This document shows positions 17,242 to 26,960 of a stretch of 64,000 nt of DNA, piece by piece. The translations under genes were made by a program, and so were the position numbers. How positions within the stretch are numbered: the first letter of the stretch is position 1; the number at the start of each line of letters is the position of its first letter. Origin of the DNA: Metabacillus halosaccharovorans (GTDB taxonomy: Bacteria > Bacillota > Bacilli > Bacillales > Bacillaceae); assembly GCF_002019635.1 (NCBI RefSeq), contig NZ_KV917371.1, positions 1,966,001 through 2,030,000 on the forward strand, read 5' to 3'. Under the pieces are notes generated by a model. That model made no database searches, had not been told where the DNA came from, and saw only the letters and a list, made by a program, of their open reading frames with translations.

Positions 17242-17297
17242 TTGACCTTAAAACTATATATAGTATTATTCGTTAAAAAGTAAACACTATATATTGA
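17242..17297 (+). promoter_or_regulatory. nrdJ promoter with two NrdR boxes
   Basis: TTGACC (17242-17247) and TATTAT (17264-17269) are spaced 16 nt. Two NrdR-type boxes with a common CTATATAT core occur: one within the promoter (AACTATATATAGTA, 17252-17265) and one at the expected start point (ACACTATATATTGA, 17284-17297). Core-to-core distance is 33 bp, about three helical turns, the usual spacing for paired NrdR boxes. The rest of 17032-17366 shows nothing else. Confidence 0.75.
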
Positions 17298-17366
17298 ATT
17301 GTGGGGTTGTATATGATAAATTAAATCAGGAGATTTACAAGAAAGATAGATAGAGGAGTTGTTACA

Positions 17367-20174
17367 ATGACAGTTGTTACTGAGCAAAAGATGAGCGTTG
17401 ATGTGGAGAAGCTTAACAAAGATATTTCTGCATTTCCGCAGGTTCATCCTATTACTAACGATATGAAATTAACACATAAGGGTGTTTCGAGACTTGTTAT
17501 GCTTGATCGTTATACATTTAAAGACACAGAAAAAATTACGTTATCTGAAGGAGACTTTGTTGTTTTAACGATCAAGGAAGACCCTAAATTCCCGGCAAGA
17601 GGGCTAGGGTTTATCAAGAGTATTGATTGGGAAGCAAAAACAGCAAATGTCCTAGTTGATGAAGAATATAGACACTCATTAGATAAACCTGAGGAAGTGG
17701 AGACAGGGATCGTAAAACGCTCGTTAGATGTCATTGAAAAACCACTTGAAATCTTTTACGAACAAATCGCGAAACGTAATGCAACAGGATTAGCATCGGT
17801 TGAGAAAACAGAAGAAAAACGTCTAGAATGGTTCGAAAAGTTTTATCAAGAGCTTGTTAACTTAAACTTTATTCCGGCAGGACGTGTTTTATATGGTGCA
17901 GGTGCTGGAACAGAAGTAACTTATTTTAACTGCTATGTTATGCCATTTGTGAAGGATTCACGCGAAGGGATCTCTGAGCATCGTAAACAGGTAATGGAGA
18001 TCATGAGTCGCGGTGGCGGTGTAGGAACGAACGGGTCAACATTACGCCCTCGTAATACATTAGCAAAAGGTGTAAACGGAAAATCATCAGGCTCTGTATC
18101 ATGGTTGGATGATATTGCGAAGCTAACACATCTAGTTGAACAAGGTGGCTCAAGACGCGGAGCGCAAATGATCATGCTGGCCGACTGGCATCCGGATATT
18201 ATTGAGTTCATTATTTCAAAAATGCAAAATCCTAGAATTCTACGTTTCCTTATTGAAAACACCAATGATGAAGCGATTAAAAAATATGCACAGGATAAAT
18301 TAAAGTTCACACCACTTACACAACAGGAAATTGATATGTACCAAGGAATAGTTAACTACAAACAAATTCCAGGAACAGGTGGATTTAGTGAAAAAATTAT
18401 AAAAGATGCTGAATTAAAGCTGCGTACTGGCGGTACTTACAGTGTTCACAACTCTGAGTTCTTAACAGGTGCGAATATTTCTGTTACGTTAACAAAAGAC
18501 TTTATGGATGCAGTAGAAAAAGATGCTGAATATGAACTTCGTTTCCCTGATGTAGAAAGCTATAATGAAAAGGAAATGACTGAATACAATGAAAACTGGC
18601 ACAAGGTTGGAGATGTACGTGAATGGAAGAAGCAAGGCTATAAAGTACGTACGTACCGTAAAATTAAAGCAAAAGAGCTTTGGAACCTGGTCAATATCTG
18701 TGCAACATATTCAGCAGAGCCGGGAATTTTCTTTATTGATAATGCAAACGACATGACAAATGCTAAAGCATATGGTCAACAGGTCGTAGCAACAAATCCG
18801 TGTGGTAAAGTGGCTTAGTTTGCCTCACGTAAAAAACTGCGGAATAAAGCGGGAAGGCTGAGATGCTAATCCGAACCGAAGGTATGGAGTAACGAACATA
18901 CCAGGGGCAGAGCATAGGTAGTGAAACTGGATATCAGAATATAATCTACCCACGAGGCCGCAGCAGTATGAAGTACTGAAAATATATGCCGACCTTACAC
19001 GAATGAGAAGTGTAAGAACTATTGGATAAAAAGCCAATAGGATAACAAACTACTGGAACAACCACTTGCACCATATTCTGTCTGTAACTTAGCAGCGGTA
19101 AACCTTGCAGAAATGGCAAATAAAGAAACAAAAACAGTTGACTTTGATAAGCTTCGTAAAACAGTTGAAGTTGGCGTGAGAATGCAGGATAACGTCATTG
19201 ACGCAACTCCATATTTCTTACCTGAAAACAAACACCAAGCACTTGGCGAACGCCGTGTTGGGTTGGGTGTAATGGGCTTACATGATCTTCTTATTTACTG
19301 TGAAACGGAATATGGTTCTGAAGAAGGAAATGTATTAGTTGATAAGGTCTTTGAAACAATTGCTACTACAGCATACCGTGCATCAATTGAATTAGCGAAG
19401 GAAAAGGGAAGCTTCCCGTTCTTAGTTGGAGAAGAAGATGGTGAAACAAACCGCCTTCGTGAAGCATTTACACAAACAGGGTTTATGAAAAAAATGCCTG
19501 AAGATATTTTAGAAGGTGTAAAAGAGCACGGAATCCGTAACTCACATCTATTAACTGTTGCTCCTACGGGATCCACAGGGACGATGGTTGGTGTTGCAAC
19601 AGGACTTGAACCTTACTTCTCATTCTCGTACTTCCGTAGTGGAAGACTCGGTAAATTTATCGAAGTAAAGGCAGATATTGTGCAGGAATATTTAGATTCA
19701 CATCCAGAAGCAGATGCAAACAACCTACCGTCATGGTTTGTTTCGGCAATGGAATTAGCTCCTGAGGCACATGCAGATGTACAATGTGTCATCCAACGTT
19801 GGATTGATAGCTCAATTAGTAAAACAGTTAATGCTCCAAAGGGCTATACTGTTGATCAAGTAGAAAAAGTGTATGAGCGCCTGTACAAAGGGGGAGCAAA
19901 AGGCGGTACAGTCTATGTAGACGGTAGCCGTGATACGCAAGTATTGACACTTAAAGCTGAAGAAAATACTTTTGATGAAAATGAAGATGTAGTACCAAAA
20001 GAAAAAGGGAAAGTTGTTCTTGTTGATACAATCAATGATCTTCGTTCAACAGATGTAACGATTGGGAATGAAGTTGGTAATACTTGCCCGGTTTGTCGTG
20101 AAGGTACGGTTGAAGATTTGGGCGGCTGTAATACATGTACGAGCTGTGGTGCACAATTAAAGTGTGGACTGTAA
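17367..20174 (+). CDS. nrdJ: Adenosylcobalamin-dependent (class II) ribonucleotide reductase, split by a group I intron
   Basis: Two exons, 17367-18806 (480 codons) and 19056-20174 (372 codons plus stop), join in frame to an 852-residue class II reductase. Exon 1 ends in NPCG and exon 2 begins EQPLAPYSVCNLAAVNL, restoring the active-site motif N-x-C-x-E that carries the thiyl-radical cysteine; the splice falls between Gly480 and the catalytic Glu481. Unspliced message would stop four codons into the intron. The C terminus ends in a Cys-rich tail (TCPVCREG..CNTCTSCGAQLKCGL), the dithiol tail expected in this class. The enzyme makes deoxynucleotides without oxygen. It lies between lipM and mntR, an accessory insertion relative to B. 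subtilis. Confidence 0.95.
18807..19055 (+). ncRNA. Group I self-splicing intron in nrdJ (249 nt, no homing endonuclease)
   Basis: Exon 1 ends in U and the intron ends in G. P1: exon CGTGTGGT pairs with intron GCCTCACG (18822-18829) with one U-U mismatch and the expected U-G pair at the splice site. P10: GTTT just 5' of this guide can pair with GAAC of exon 2. P3: CTGCGG (18837-18842) with CCGCAG (18958-18963). P7: GCATA in GGCAGAGCATA (18912-18916) with TATGC in AAAATATATGCC (18985-18989), the standard R and S elements. P8: CAGTA/TACTG (18964-18978). Two 3' hairpins (CTTACAC/GTGTAAG and CTATTGG/CCAATAG) are P9-type. A GGTAG/CTACC stem between P7 and P3 suggests subgroup IA. Confidence 0.93.
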
Positions 20175-20184
20175 TCTAAAGCTT

Positions 20185-20213
20185 AAAGGATCTGACAATG
20201 TCAGGTCCTTTTC
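20185..20213 (+). terminator. Terminator of nrdJ
   Basis: AAAGGATCTGACA and TCAGGTCCTTTTC form a strong stem ending in a T-run. Confidence 0.8.
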
Positions 20214-20311
20214 TTTGCTGCAATTCAACCAATACCTTGTCATGATCATCAAACTCATGTAAAATTGTAATGATTTCGTTTAAAAAGTTCGGCGAATATG
20301 GAGGGAACAAC

Positions 20312-20734
20312 ATGCCAACACCAAGTATGGAAGATTATATAGAACAGATATATTTACTTATTGAAGACAAAGGATATGCTCGAGTTTCCGATATAGCCGA
20401 AGCATTGGCCGTACATCCCTCCTCTGTTACAAAGATGGTTCAAAAACTTGATAAAGATGAATATCTCATATATGAAAAATATCGAGGTCTCGTTTTAACA
20501 AATAAAGGGAAGAAAACAGGTAAGCGTTTAGTTTACCGACATGAACTTTTGGAGCAATTTCTTCAAATAATCGGTGTTGATCAAGATAAGATTTATGATG
20601 ATGTGGAAGGGATTGAACATCACTTAAGTTGGAATGCTATTGACCGAATTGGAGACTTAGTTCAGTACTTCGAAGAAAATGAAGAAAGAGTCAATACTCT
20701 GCGTAACATACAAAAGAATAATGAAGAATCATAA
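20312..20734 (+). CDS. mntR: Manganese-responsive transcriptional regulator MntR
   Basis: 140 residues of the DtxR/MntR family: N-terminal winged helix ([41 protein letters not shown]) and C-terminal dimer domain. The metal ligands Asp8 and Glu11 are in place, and candidate His ligands occur in [10 protein letters not shown] and EGIEHHLSW. The ATG at 20312 has GGAGGG six nt upstream; the frame extends to 20270 but without a site. MntR represses manganese uptake genes when Mn2+ is bound. Position after lipM agrees with B. subtilis apart from the inserted nrdJ. Confidence 0.95.
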   Translation: MPTPSMEDYIEQIYLLIEDKGYARVSDIAEALAVHPSSVTKMVQKLDKDEYLIYEKYRGLVLTNKGKKTGKRLVYRHELLEQFLQIIGVDQDKIYDDVEGIEHHLSWNAIDRIGDLVQYFEENEERVNTLRNIQKNNEES

Positions 20735-20777
20735 AAAGCGATGGGAAGTAGAACCACTACAACCCATCGCTTTTTTT
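20733..20777 (+). terminator. Terminator of mntR
   Basis: AAAAGCGATGGG pairs with CCCATCGCTTTTTTT; overlaps the mntR stop codon. Confidence 0.85.
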
Positions 20778-21060
20778 ATATAGTCGAAACGAAGAGGGAA
20801 ATTATATCAATTATTATTTTAATAAAAAGTATACAGAAAAATATGCAAGTCTCATATTTCATACTAGAATGATAGAATTTAATCCTTTAATATGCATCAG
20901 CTTTAATGCGTTAAACAAGGAAGTGAAATCATTGTCGAACGAAACTTAAGTGTAAACGACCGATTATGACAATGAGCATAAACGTATTATGCAATAATAT
21001 TCAGTACTTTCATTATATTTTAATAGTTTTTCGTTTTAATAAAATAATGGTGGTGAGAAT
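20778..21060. other. Intergenic leader of the peptide-transport operon
   Basis: No gene seen. An 8/9 match to the Spo0A box (ATTGTCGAA, 20931-20939) is present, and the 3' end has GGTGGTGAG as the ribosome site of the first gene. I could not choose a promoter with confidence. Confidence 0.3.
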
Positions 21061-22080
21061 ATGAGTAAACAACCAATACTCCAAATAAGAAATTTAAGTG
21101 TATCTTTTAGATCTGAAAAAAAGATAGTGCCAGCCGTAAAAGATATTAGTTTTGATTTATACAAGGGAGAAATAGTAGGGATTGTGGGAGAGTCTGGTAG
21201 TGGAAAGAGTGTAACATCCTTAGCTGCAATGGGGTTAATTCCCAGTCCTCCAGGTTTGATCGAAAACGGTGAAATTTTGCTTGAAGGGAAAGATTTGATC
21301 AAACTAAATGAAAAAAACATGAGGAAAATTAGAGGGAATCAAATATCAATGATTTTCCAAGAACCAATGACCTCATTAAATCCACTGTTTTCAATAGGAA
21401 ATCAATTAACAGAAGCACTACGATTACATACTGATATAACAAAAAAGGGCGCCAGGTTGAAGGCAATTGAATTGTTGAAATTAGTAGGAATTCCTAGAGT
21501 AGAAGAAATAATAAATGAGTATCCACACCAACTATCCGGCGGAATGCGACAAAGAGTTATGATCGCTATGGCGATGGCTTGTAATCCCCGTGTCTTAATA
21601 GCAGACGAGCCCACAACAGCTCTTGATGTGACGATTCAAGCGCAAATTTTAACACTTATGAAAGAACTAAATACAAACATGAATACCTCGATTATTTTCA
21701 TCACACATGATTTGGGTGTAGTTGCAGAGATTTGTGATAGGGTACTTGTTATGTATTCAGGCCAAATTGTTGAACAAGGTAATGTTAAGACAATTTTAAA
21801 AGATCCTAAGCATCCATATACCAAGGGGTTAATAAAATCCATCCCTGATATAAGAGGGAAAATAGAGCGCTTATATAGTATACCCGGCCAAATTCAGAGT
21901 CATGGCAGTTCACATCAAGGATGCCGTTTTGCCCCGCGATGTGAGGATGCATTTGGTGAATGCCTAGAAGGAGTGCCAAATTTATATAAAATGATGAAGG
22001 AAGGACATGATGTTCGGTGCTTTTTACATAAAAAGAGTGGGGAGGTTGATAACAATGACAGAATTTCTTCTTCAAGTTGA
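21061..22080 (+). CDS. Oligopeptide/dipeptide ABC transporter ATPase, OppD/DppD type
   Basis: 339 residues. Walker A GESGSGKSVT, Q-loop FQEPMTSLNPL, signature LSGGMRQRVMIAMA, Walker B LIADEPTTALDVT, and the C-terminal oligopeptide-transporter extension with clustered Cys (GCRFAPRCEDAFGECLEG), which in this family can bind an iron-sulfur cluster. First gene of a five-gene import operon. The next gene starts inside its 3' end (26-nt overlap). The substrate cannot be deduced from the ATPase. Confidence 0.92.
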   Translation: MSKQPILQIRNLSVSFRSEKKIVPAVKDISFDLYKGEIVGIVGESGSGKSVTSLAAMGLIPSPPGLIENGEILLEGKDLIKLNEKNMRKIRGNQISMIFQEPMTSLNPLFSIGNQLTEALRLHTDITKKGARLKAIELLKLVGIPRVEEIINEYPHQLSGGMRQRVMIAMAMACNPRVLIADEPTTALDVTIQAQILTLMKELNTNMNTSIIFITHDLGVVAEICDRVLVMYSGQIVEQGNVKTILKDPKHPYTKGLIKSIPDIRGKIERLYSIPGQIQSHGSSHQGCRFAPRCEDAFGECLEGVPNLYKMMKEGHDVRCFLHKKSGEVDNNDRISSSS

Positions 22081-23023
22081 GGGATTGAAAAAAAACTTCC
22101 CAATCAATAATGGATTACTAGGAAAACAAACGGGGGAAGTGAGGGCGGTTGATGATCTATCCTTCTATGTGAAAAAAGGAGAGACTTTAGGCATTGTTGG
22201 TGAAAGTGGCTGCGGAAAATCAACTACAGGTCGTCTCTTAATGAGATTAATAGAGGCAAGTGATGGAAAAATTGTATTTGAAGATAAAGAGATAACGAAA
22301 ATGACAAAGAATGAATTAAGAAAGATACGGAGAGATATCCAAATGGTTTTTCAAGATCCCTATGCCTCCTTGAATCCAAGACACTCGATTGAAAAAATTT
22401 TGGAAGAGCCATTGATTGTCCATCGAATAGGGACAAAGGAGGAAAGAAAGAAAAGGGTAAATGAGATGTTGGAAATTGTCGGTTTGAGTAGTCACCATGC
22501 TAGAAGGTATCCACACCAGTTTAGTGGTGGGCAACGACAAAGAATTGGGATAGCAAGGGCCCTCATGACAAAACCAAAATTAATTATTGCGGATGAGCCT
22601 GTTTCAGCTCTGGATGTATCAATTCAGGCCCAAGTATTAAATCTGATGAAAGATATTCAGGTGGAATTCCAACTTACCTATATTTTTATCGCACATGACC
22701 TTGGTGTTGTTCGTCATATAAGTGACAGGGTAGGAGTGATGTATTTAGGTAGATTGATTGAATTAGCAGATAGTGAGGAACTTTATAAAAAGGCGATGCA
22801 TCCATATACAAAAGCACTATTGTCTGCTGTTCCAATCGCTGATCCTGATGTTATTCGTCATAACATTCCTCTATCAGGAGAAATGCCAAGTCCTTCAAAC
22901 CCACCTTCAGGATGTGCCTTTCATACACGGTGTACAGAAGGTATGGACATTTGTAAATCGATTAGACCTAATGATCAAAACATTGATGGTCATTTTGTTG
23001 CTTGTCATCTATACAATGGCTGA
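22055..23023 (+). CDS. Oligopeptide/dipeptide ABC transporter ATPase, OppF/DppF type
   Basis: 322 residues from ATG 22055, preceded by GGGGAGG; the longer frame from 22007 lies wholly inside the previous gene. Walker A GESGCGKSTT, Q-loop FQDPYASLNPR, signature FSGGQRQRIGIARAL, Walker B LIIADEPVSALDVS, and a C-terminal Cys motif (GCAFHTRCTEGMDIC). It pairs with the preceding ATPase to energise the importer. Confidence 0.92.
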   Translation: MTEFLLQVEGLKKNFPINNGLLGKQTGEVRAVDDLSFYVKKGETLGIVGESGCGKSTTGRLLMRLIEASDGKIVFEDKEITKMTKNELRKIRRDIQMVFQDPYASLNPRHSIEKILEEPLIVHRIGTKEERKKRVNEMLEIVGLSSHHARRYPHQFSGGQRQRIGIARALMTKPKLIIADEPVSALDVSIQAQVLNLMKDIQVEFQLTYIFIAHDLGVVRHISDRVGVMYLGRLIELADSEELYKKAMHPYTKALLSAVPIADPDVIRHNIPLSGEMPSPSNPPSGCAFHTRCTEGMDICKSIRPNDQNIDGHFVACHLYNG

Positions 23024-23062
23024 CAAGAAGCATTGATGATAAATAATTAATGGGGGTACGAA

Positions 23063-24682
23063 ATGGAAATGAAAAAGAATATGAAGTGGTTACTAGTTTC
23101 ATTGTTAGCAATAAGCATGCTGCTGGTTGGATGTAGTGGAAATTCAAATCAAGAAACGGGTGGAGAAGAACAGCCTTCAAACAATACGGAAACCAAAAAA
23201 GACACACTGGTATTTGGGCGTGGAGGGGATTCTACATCACTGGATCCTATTACAACGACTGAGGGAGAAACCTTTAAAGTAACGGAAAATATTTTTGAAA
23301 CACTACTTGAATATGGTGAGCAAGATACGACCTTACATCCTGGTCTTGCCGAATCATGGGTGGTATCAGATGATGCATTAACTTACACTTTAAAGCTCCG
23401 TCAGGGTGTGAAGTTCCATGATGGGACAGATTTTAATGCAGATGCTGTTGTTTTTAACTTTAATCGTTGGATGAGTGGGAATGCAGATGATTTTCCTTAC
23501 TACACGATGTTTGGCGGATTTAAAGGAGAAGAAGGCCATGTCATTAAAGAAATTAAAGCTATAGACGAGTATACAGTTGAATTTACACTTAACCGTCCCC
23601 AAGCTCCATTTTTGAAAAATTTAGCCATGTCCCCATTTGGCATTGCAAGTCCAACAGCTGTTGAGGAACATGGTGATGATTTCAGGAAAAATCCAGTCGG
23701 TACAGGTCCTTTTAAATTCGTAGAATGGAAGCAGAATGACCGAATTGTTTTGGAGAAAAATGAAAGCTACTGGATGGAAGGATTCCCGAAGTTAAATCAA
23801 GTAATATTCAGAGTTATTCCTGAAAATACGGCAAGGCTAAATGCTTTAACGAACGGAGAAATTGATTTAATGGATGGAGTTAATAATTCTGATGAAGCGA
23901 CCGTCACTAATAATGATCAATTACAATTAATTGAGCGACCATCTATGAATGTTGGATACTTAGGTTTTACGACTAATCGACCGCCATTTGATAATAAGCT
24001 TGTTCGCCAAGCATTAAATCATGCGATTGATAAGCAAGGAATAATTGATGCGTTTTATGGTGGCAAAGCGGAGGCGGCGAAGAATCCAATGCCACCTTCA
24101 ATTGAAGGATATAACAAAGAAATTGAAGATTATCCTTATGATTTAGAAAAGGCGAAAGAGTTGTTGGCGGAAGCTGGATATCCAGATGGATTTGACATGG
24201 ACCTATGGGCTATGCCGGTAGCACGACCTTATATGCCGGAAGGAATGAAGGTTGCGGAGGTTATTCAGGCATCTTTTGCGGAAATTGGCGTCAAAGCAGA
24301 AATTCAGTCAGTTGATTGGGCAACATATTTGGAAAAAGCAGCAAAAGGGGAATTTGATGCATACATGTTAGGCTGGACCGGTGATAATGGTGATCCTGAT
24401 AACTTCTTATATACCCTCTTAGATAAAGATAGTATCGGAAGCAACAACTATTCTTACTATAGTAATGATGAACTTCATGATGTATTAATTAATGCTCAAA
24501 AAGAGACAGAACAAGATAAACGAAATGAATTATATAAGCAGGCTCAAGAGATTATTCATGAAGATGCACCTTGGGTTCCACTTGTTCACTCTACACCTTT
24601 ATTAGCTGGAACGAGTGATATTGTTAATTACTTCCCACATCCCACCGGCTCAGAAGCATTGACAAAAGTTGAATTTAAATAA
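23063..24682 (+). CDS. Peptide ABC transporter substrate-binding lipoprotein
   Basis: 539 residues. Lipoprotein signal peptide with lipobox LLVGC (Cys near residue 24), then a Ser/Asn/Glu-rich linker and a family 5 (SBP_bac_5) solute-binding domain: FGRGGDSTSLDPITTTEGETFKVTENIFETLLEY, LKLRQGVKFHDGTDFNADAVVFNFNRW, and YNLPYD-like YPYDLEKAKELLAEAGYPDGF. The FNADAVVFNFNRW wording resembles DppA/GsiB-type dipeptide or glutathione receptors. Ligand remains unproved. Confidence 0.9.
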   Translation: MEMKKNMKWLLVSLLAISMLLVGCSGNSNQETGGEEQPSNNTETKKDTLVFGRGGDSTSLDPITTTEGETFKVTENIFETLLEYGEQDTTLHPGLAESWVVSDDALTYTLKLRQGVKFHDGTDFNADAVVFNFNRWMSGNADDFPYYTMFGGFKGEEGHVIKEIKAIDEYTVEFTLNRPQAPFLKNLAMSPFGIASPTAVEEHGDDFRKNPVGTGPFKFVEWKQNDRIVLEKNESYWMEGFPKLNQVIFRVIPENTARLNALTNGEIDLMDGVNNSDEATVTNNDQLQLIERPSMNVGYLGFTTNRPPFDNKLVRQALNHAIDKQGIIDAFYGGKAEAAKNPMPPSIEGYNKEIEDYPYDLEKAKELLAEAGYPDGFDMDLWAMPVARPYMPEGMKVAEVIQASFAEIGVKAEIQSVDWATYLEKAAKGEFDAYMLGWTGDNGDPDNFLYTLLDKDSIGSNNYSYYSNDELHDVLINAQKETEQDKRNELYKQAQEIIHEDAPWVPLVHSTPLLAGTSDIVNYFPHPTGSEALTKVEFK

Positions 24683-24689
24683 TGTTGTT

Positions 24690-24712
24690 AAAGGGGGAGA
24701 CATAGTCTCCCT
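24690..24712 (+). terminator. Intercistronic hairpin after the binding-protein gene
   Basis: GGGGGAGAC and GTCTCCCTT form a short stem without a T-run, eight nt after the stop. In such operons this type of hairpin often reduces read-through or protects the 3' end, giving more binding protein than permease. The gap to the next gene is 192 nt. Confidence 0.45.
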
Positions 24713-24874
24713 TAGATCGCCTGAAAACATTGAATTGGCACACTTTTCTCTCCTAGTAAACTTAATCCCTATTTGAACTTTACTTTAAGGCTAGCTGCTT
24801 GATTTCTTTCTCCTCTATAAAAAGGGGGCGTTAAAATACAAAAACCAATATGTTAATAAAAAAGAGGTGAGCAT

Positions 24875-25882
24875 ATGTTGTCCTATACCGTTCGTCGACT
24901 GTTTTCACTCATACCTGTTTTGTTTGGAATGACATTGGTTGTTTTTGCTATTATTCGAGCAATTCCTGGGGATCCTGCACAGGTTATTCTCGGGCAAAAG
25001 GCTACAAAAGAGGCGATTGCTACATTAACGAAAGAATTAGGGTTAGATAAACCGTGGTATATCCAATATGTCGATTATTTACAAGCTCTATTTTCAGGGG
25101 ATCTTGGTACATCATTACGGACAAGAGGGCCGATAAATGAAGAAATATGGTCATATCTGGCTGCAACCATTGAACTAACACTTGTAGCTATGATTATAGC
25201 GATCTTCATTGGAGTCAATGCAGGGATTATCAGTGCGTGGTTTTCAAATTCATGGTTTGATTACCTTGCCATGATTTTGGCATTAATAGGTGTGTCAATG
25301 CCTATATTCTGGCTTGGTTTAATGGAGCAATGGGTGTTTTCGATCGAATTAGGATGGTTACCGTCAACTGGAAGGGAAGATGTAAGAAATCCTGTTGAGG
25401 CGATAACGAATATTTATATGGTTGATACAATTCTTCAAGGTAGAGCAGATCAATTTGTACAGGTTATCCAACACTTGATTCTTCCCAGCTTTGCCCTTGC
25501 TACCATTCCAATGGCTATTATCGCAAGAATGACACGTTCTACCATGCTTGAAGTAATGAAATCAGACTATATTCGTACTGCGAAAGCAAAAGGATTAAAC
25601 ATGTTTTGGGTTGTATATAAACATGCATTAAAAAATGCCATTATACCCGTTTTAACAGTTATTGGGTTGCAGACAGGTCTCCTTTTAGGCGGAGCGATTT
25701 TGACTGAAACAATCTTTGGATGGCCTGGTATTGGCCGCTATCTCTATGATGCCATTAGTTACCGTGATTACCCAGTTATTCAATCAGGAATTTTAATGAT
25801 CGCAGCGATTTTTGTTTTTATTAATCTAGTCGTTGATCTATTATATGCCGTTATCGATCCGCGAATTAAATATCATCAATAA
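24875..25882 (+). CDS. Peptide ABC transporter permease, DppB/OppB type
   Basis: 335 residues, about six membrane segments, start MLSYTVRRLFSLIPVLFGMTLVVFAIIRAIPGDPA, typical of DppB. The EAA loop is ARMTRSTMLEVMKSDYIRTAKAKGL. AAAGAGGTGAG precedes the ATG. It forms the transmembrane channel with the next gene. Confidence 0.92.
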   Translation: MLSYTVRRLFSLIPVLFGMTLVVFAIIRAIPGDPAQVILGQKATKEAIATLTKELGLDKPWYIQYVDYLQALFSGDLGTSLRTRGPINEEIWSYLAATIELTLVAMIIAIFIGVNAGIISAWFSNSWFDYLAMILALIGVSMPIFWLGLMEQWVFSIELGWLPSTGREDVRNPVEAITNIYMVDTILQGRADQFVQVIQHLILPSFALATIPMAIIARMTRSTMLEVMKSDYIRTAKAKGLNMFWVVYKHALKNAIIPVLTVIGLQTGLLLGGAILTETIFGWPGIGRYLYDAISYRDYPVIQSGILMIAAIFVFINLVVDLLYAVIDPRIKYHQ

Positions 25883-25900
25883 CGAAAAGAGGGGATACCA

Positions 25901-26800
25901 ATGGCAGAGATTGCTAAAAATAAACCTCATACTTTGAATAAGATAGCAGAAGAACAGGTTACACCACCATGGAAAGAGGCATGGCAAACCTTTTGTAAAA
26001 ATAAATTAGCCTTGATTGGATTAGGTCTTGTGATTTTTTTCCTTATCCTGGCGTTTCTTGCTCCAATTATTGCTCCATATGGTTTTAAAGACCAAGAACT
26101 GTCAAAACGATTACTAGCCCCTTCAAGTGAGCACTGGTTTGGGACTGATGATTTCGGTAGAGATATTTTTTCCCGCGTTCTTTACGGTGCAAGAATATCT
26201 CTCTGGGTTGGTTTCTTTTCAGTATTAGGGTCTGCGGTAATTGGTACGTTTCTTGGTATTATCGCAGGTTATTACGGAAGATGGGTTGATACAATCATCT
26301 CAAGGATATTTGATATTATGTTAGCATTTCCTAGTATATTGCTAGCTATTGCAGTTGTAGCTATTCTTGGGCCATCCTTGCAAAATGCCCTGATTGCAAT
26401 CGCTATTATAAATATTCCAAATTTTGGTCGACTTGTAAGATCAAAAGTACTGAGTGTCAAACAGGAGGAATACATAATGGCAGCAAAAGCAATAGGGATG
26501 CGGGACAATAGAATTCTTTTTCGGCATATTTTACCGAACAGTATGACACCAATTATTGTGCAGGGGACATTAGCCATTGCAACAGCTATTATTGAGGCGG
26601 CAGCACTAGGCTTCCTCGGATTAGGAGCTCAAGCGCCAAATCCGGAATGGGGAAAAATGTTATCAGATTCAAAGCAATACCTTATGCAGGCTCCTTGGAC
26701 TTTGTTCTTTCCAGGTTTAGCCATTATGCTAACAGTTTTAGGTTTTAATTTAATGGGAGATGGATTACGAGATGTTCTGGATCCAAAAATGAAACAGTAG
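25901..26800 (+). CDS. Peptide ABC transporter permease, DppC/OppC type
   Basis: 299 residues, about six membrane segments, with the N-terminal OppC_N region (WQTFCKNKLALIGLGLVIFFLILAFLAPIIAPYG), the motif HWFGTDDFGRDIFSRVLYGARISL and the EAA loop VLSVKQEEYIMAAKAIGMRD. Last gene of the operon, 18 nt after the partner permease. Confidence 0.92.
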   Translation: MAEIAKNKPHTLNKIAEEQVTPPWKEAWQTFCKNKLALIGLGLVIFFLILAFLAPIIAPYGFKDQELSKRLLAPSSEHWFGTDDFGRDIFSRVLYGARISLWVGFFSVLGSAVIGTFLGIIAGYYGRWVDTIISRIFDIMLAFPSILLAIAVVAILGPSLQNALIAIAIINIPNFGRLVRSKVLSVKQEEYIMAAKAIGMRDNRILFRHILPNSMTPIIVQGTLAIATAIIEAAALGFLGLGAQAPNPEWGKMLSDSKQYLMQAPWTLFFPGLAIMLTVLGFNLMGDGLRDVLDPKMKQ

Positions 26801-26824
26801 AAAAATTACACATTATTATTTTTC

Positions 26825-26852
26825 AAAAAACTCCAAGTTGCAGGAGTTTTTT
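26825..26852 (+). terminator. Terminator of the peptide-transport operon
   Basis: AAAAAACTCC and GGAGTTTTTT with an 8-nt loop. Confidence 0.85.
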
Positions 26853-26960
26853 ATTTTTTACTCCAAGAAATATCGTAACCAAATTGCTTTCTAATGACAA
26901 TTCGATTGGTCTATTTTTCCTCCCCATCTCTTACACTATATAGGAGGAAGGTGAGGAGAT

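Noticed and set aside
17076-17447. 123-codon open frame on the minus strand before nrdJ
   Set aside because: No ribosome site, it overlaps the NrdR promoter and the nrdJ start, and its composition is Asn/Ile/Tyr-rich translated noise.
18807-19055. Frameshift, pseudogene, intein or group II intron as explanation of the split nrdJ
   Set aside because: The two exons join in frame after exact removal of 249 nt, the insert has an early stop and no protein domain, and group I core pairings P1, P3, P7 and P8 are present; group II boundary motifs and domain V are not.
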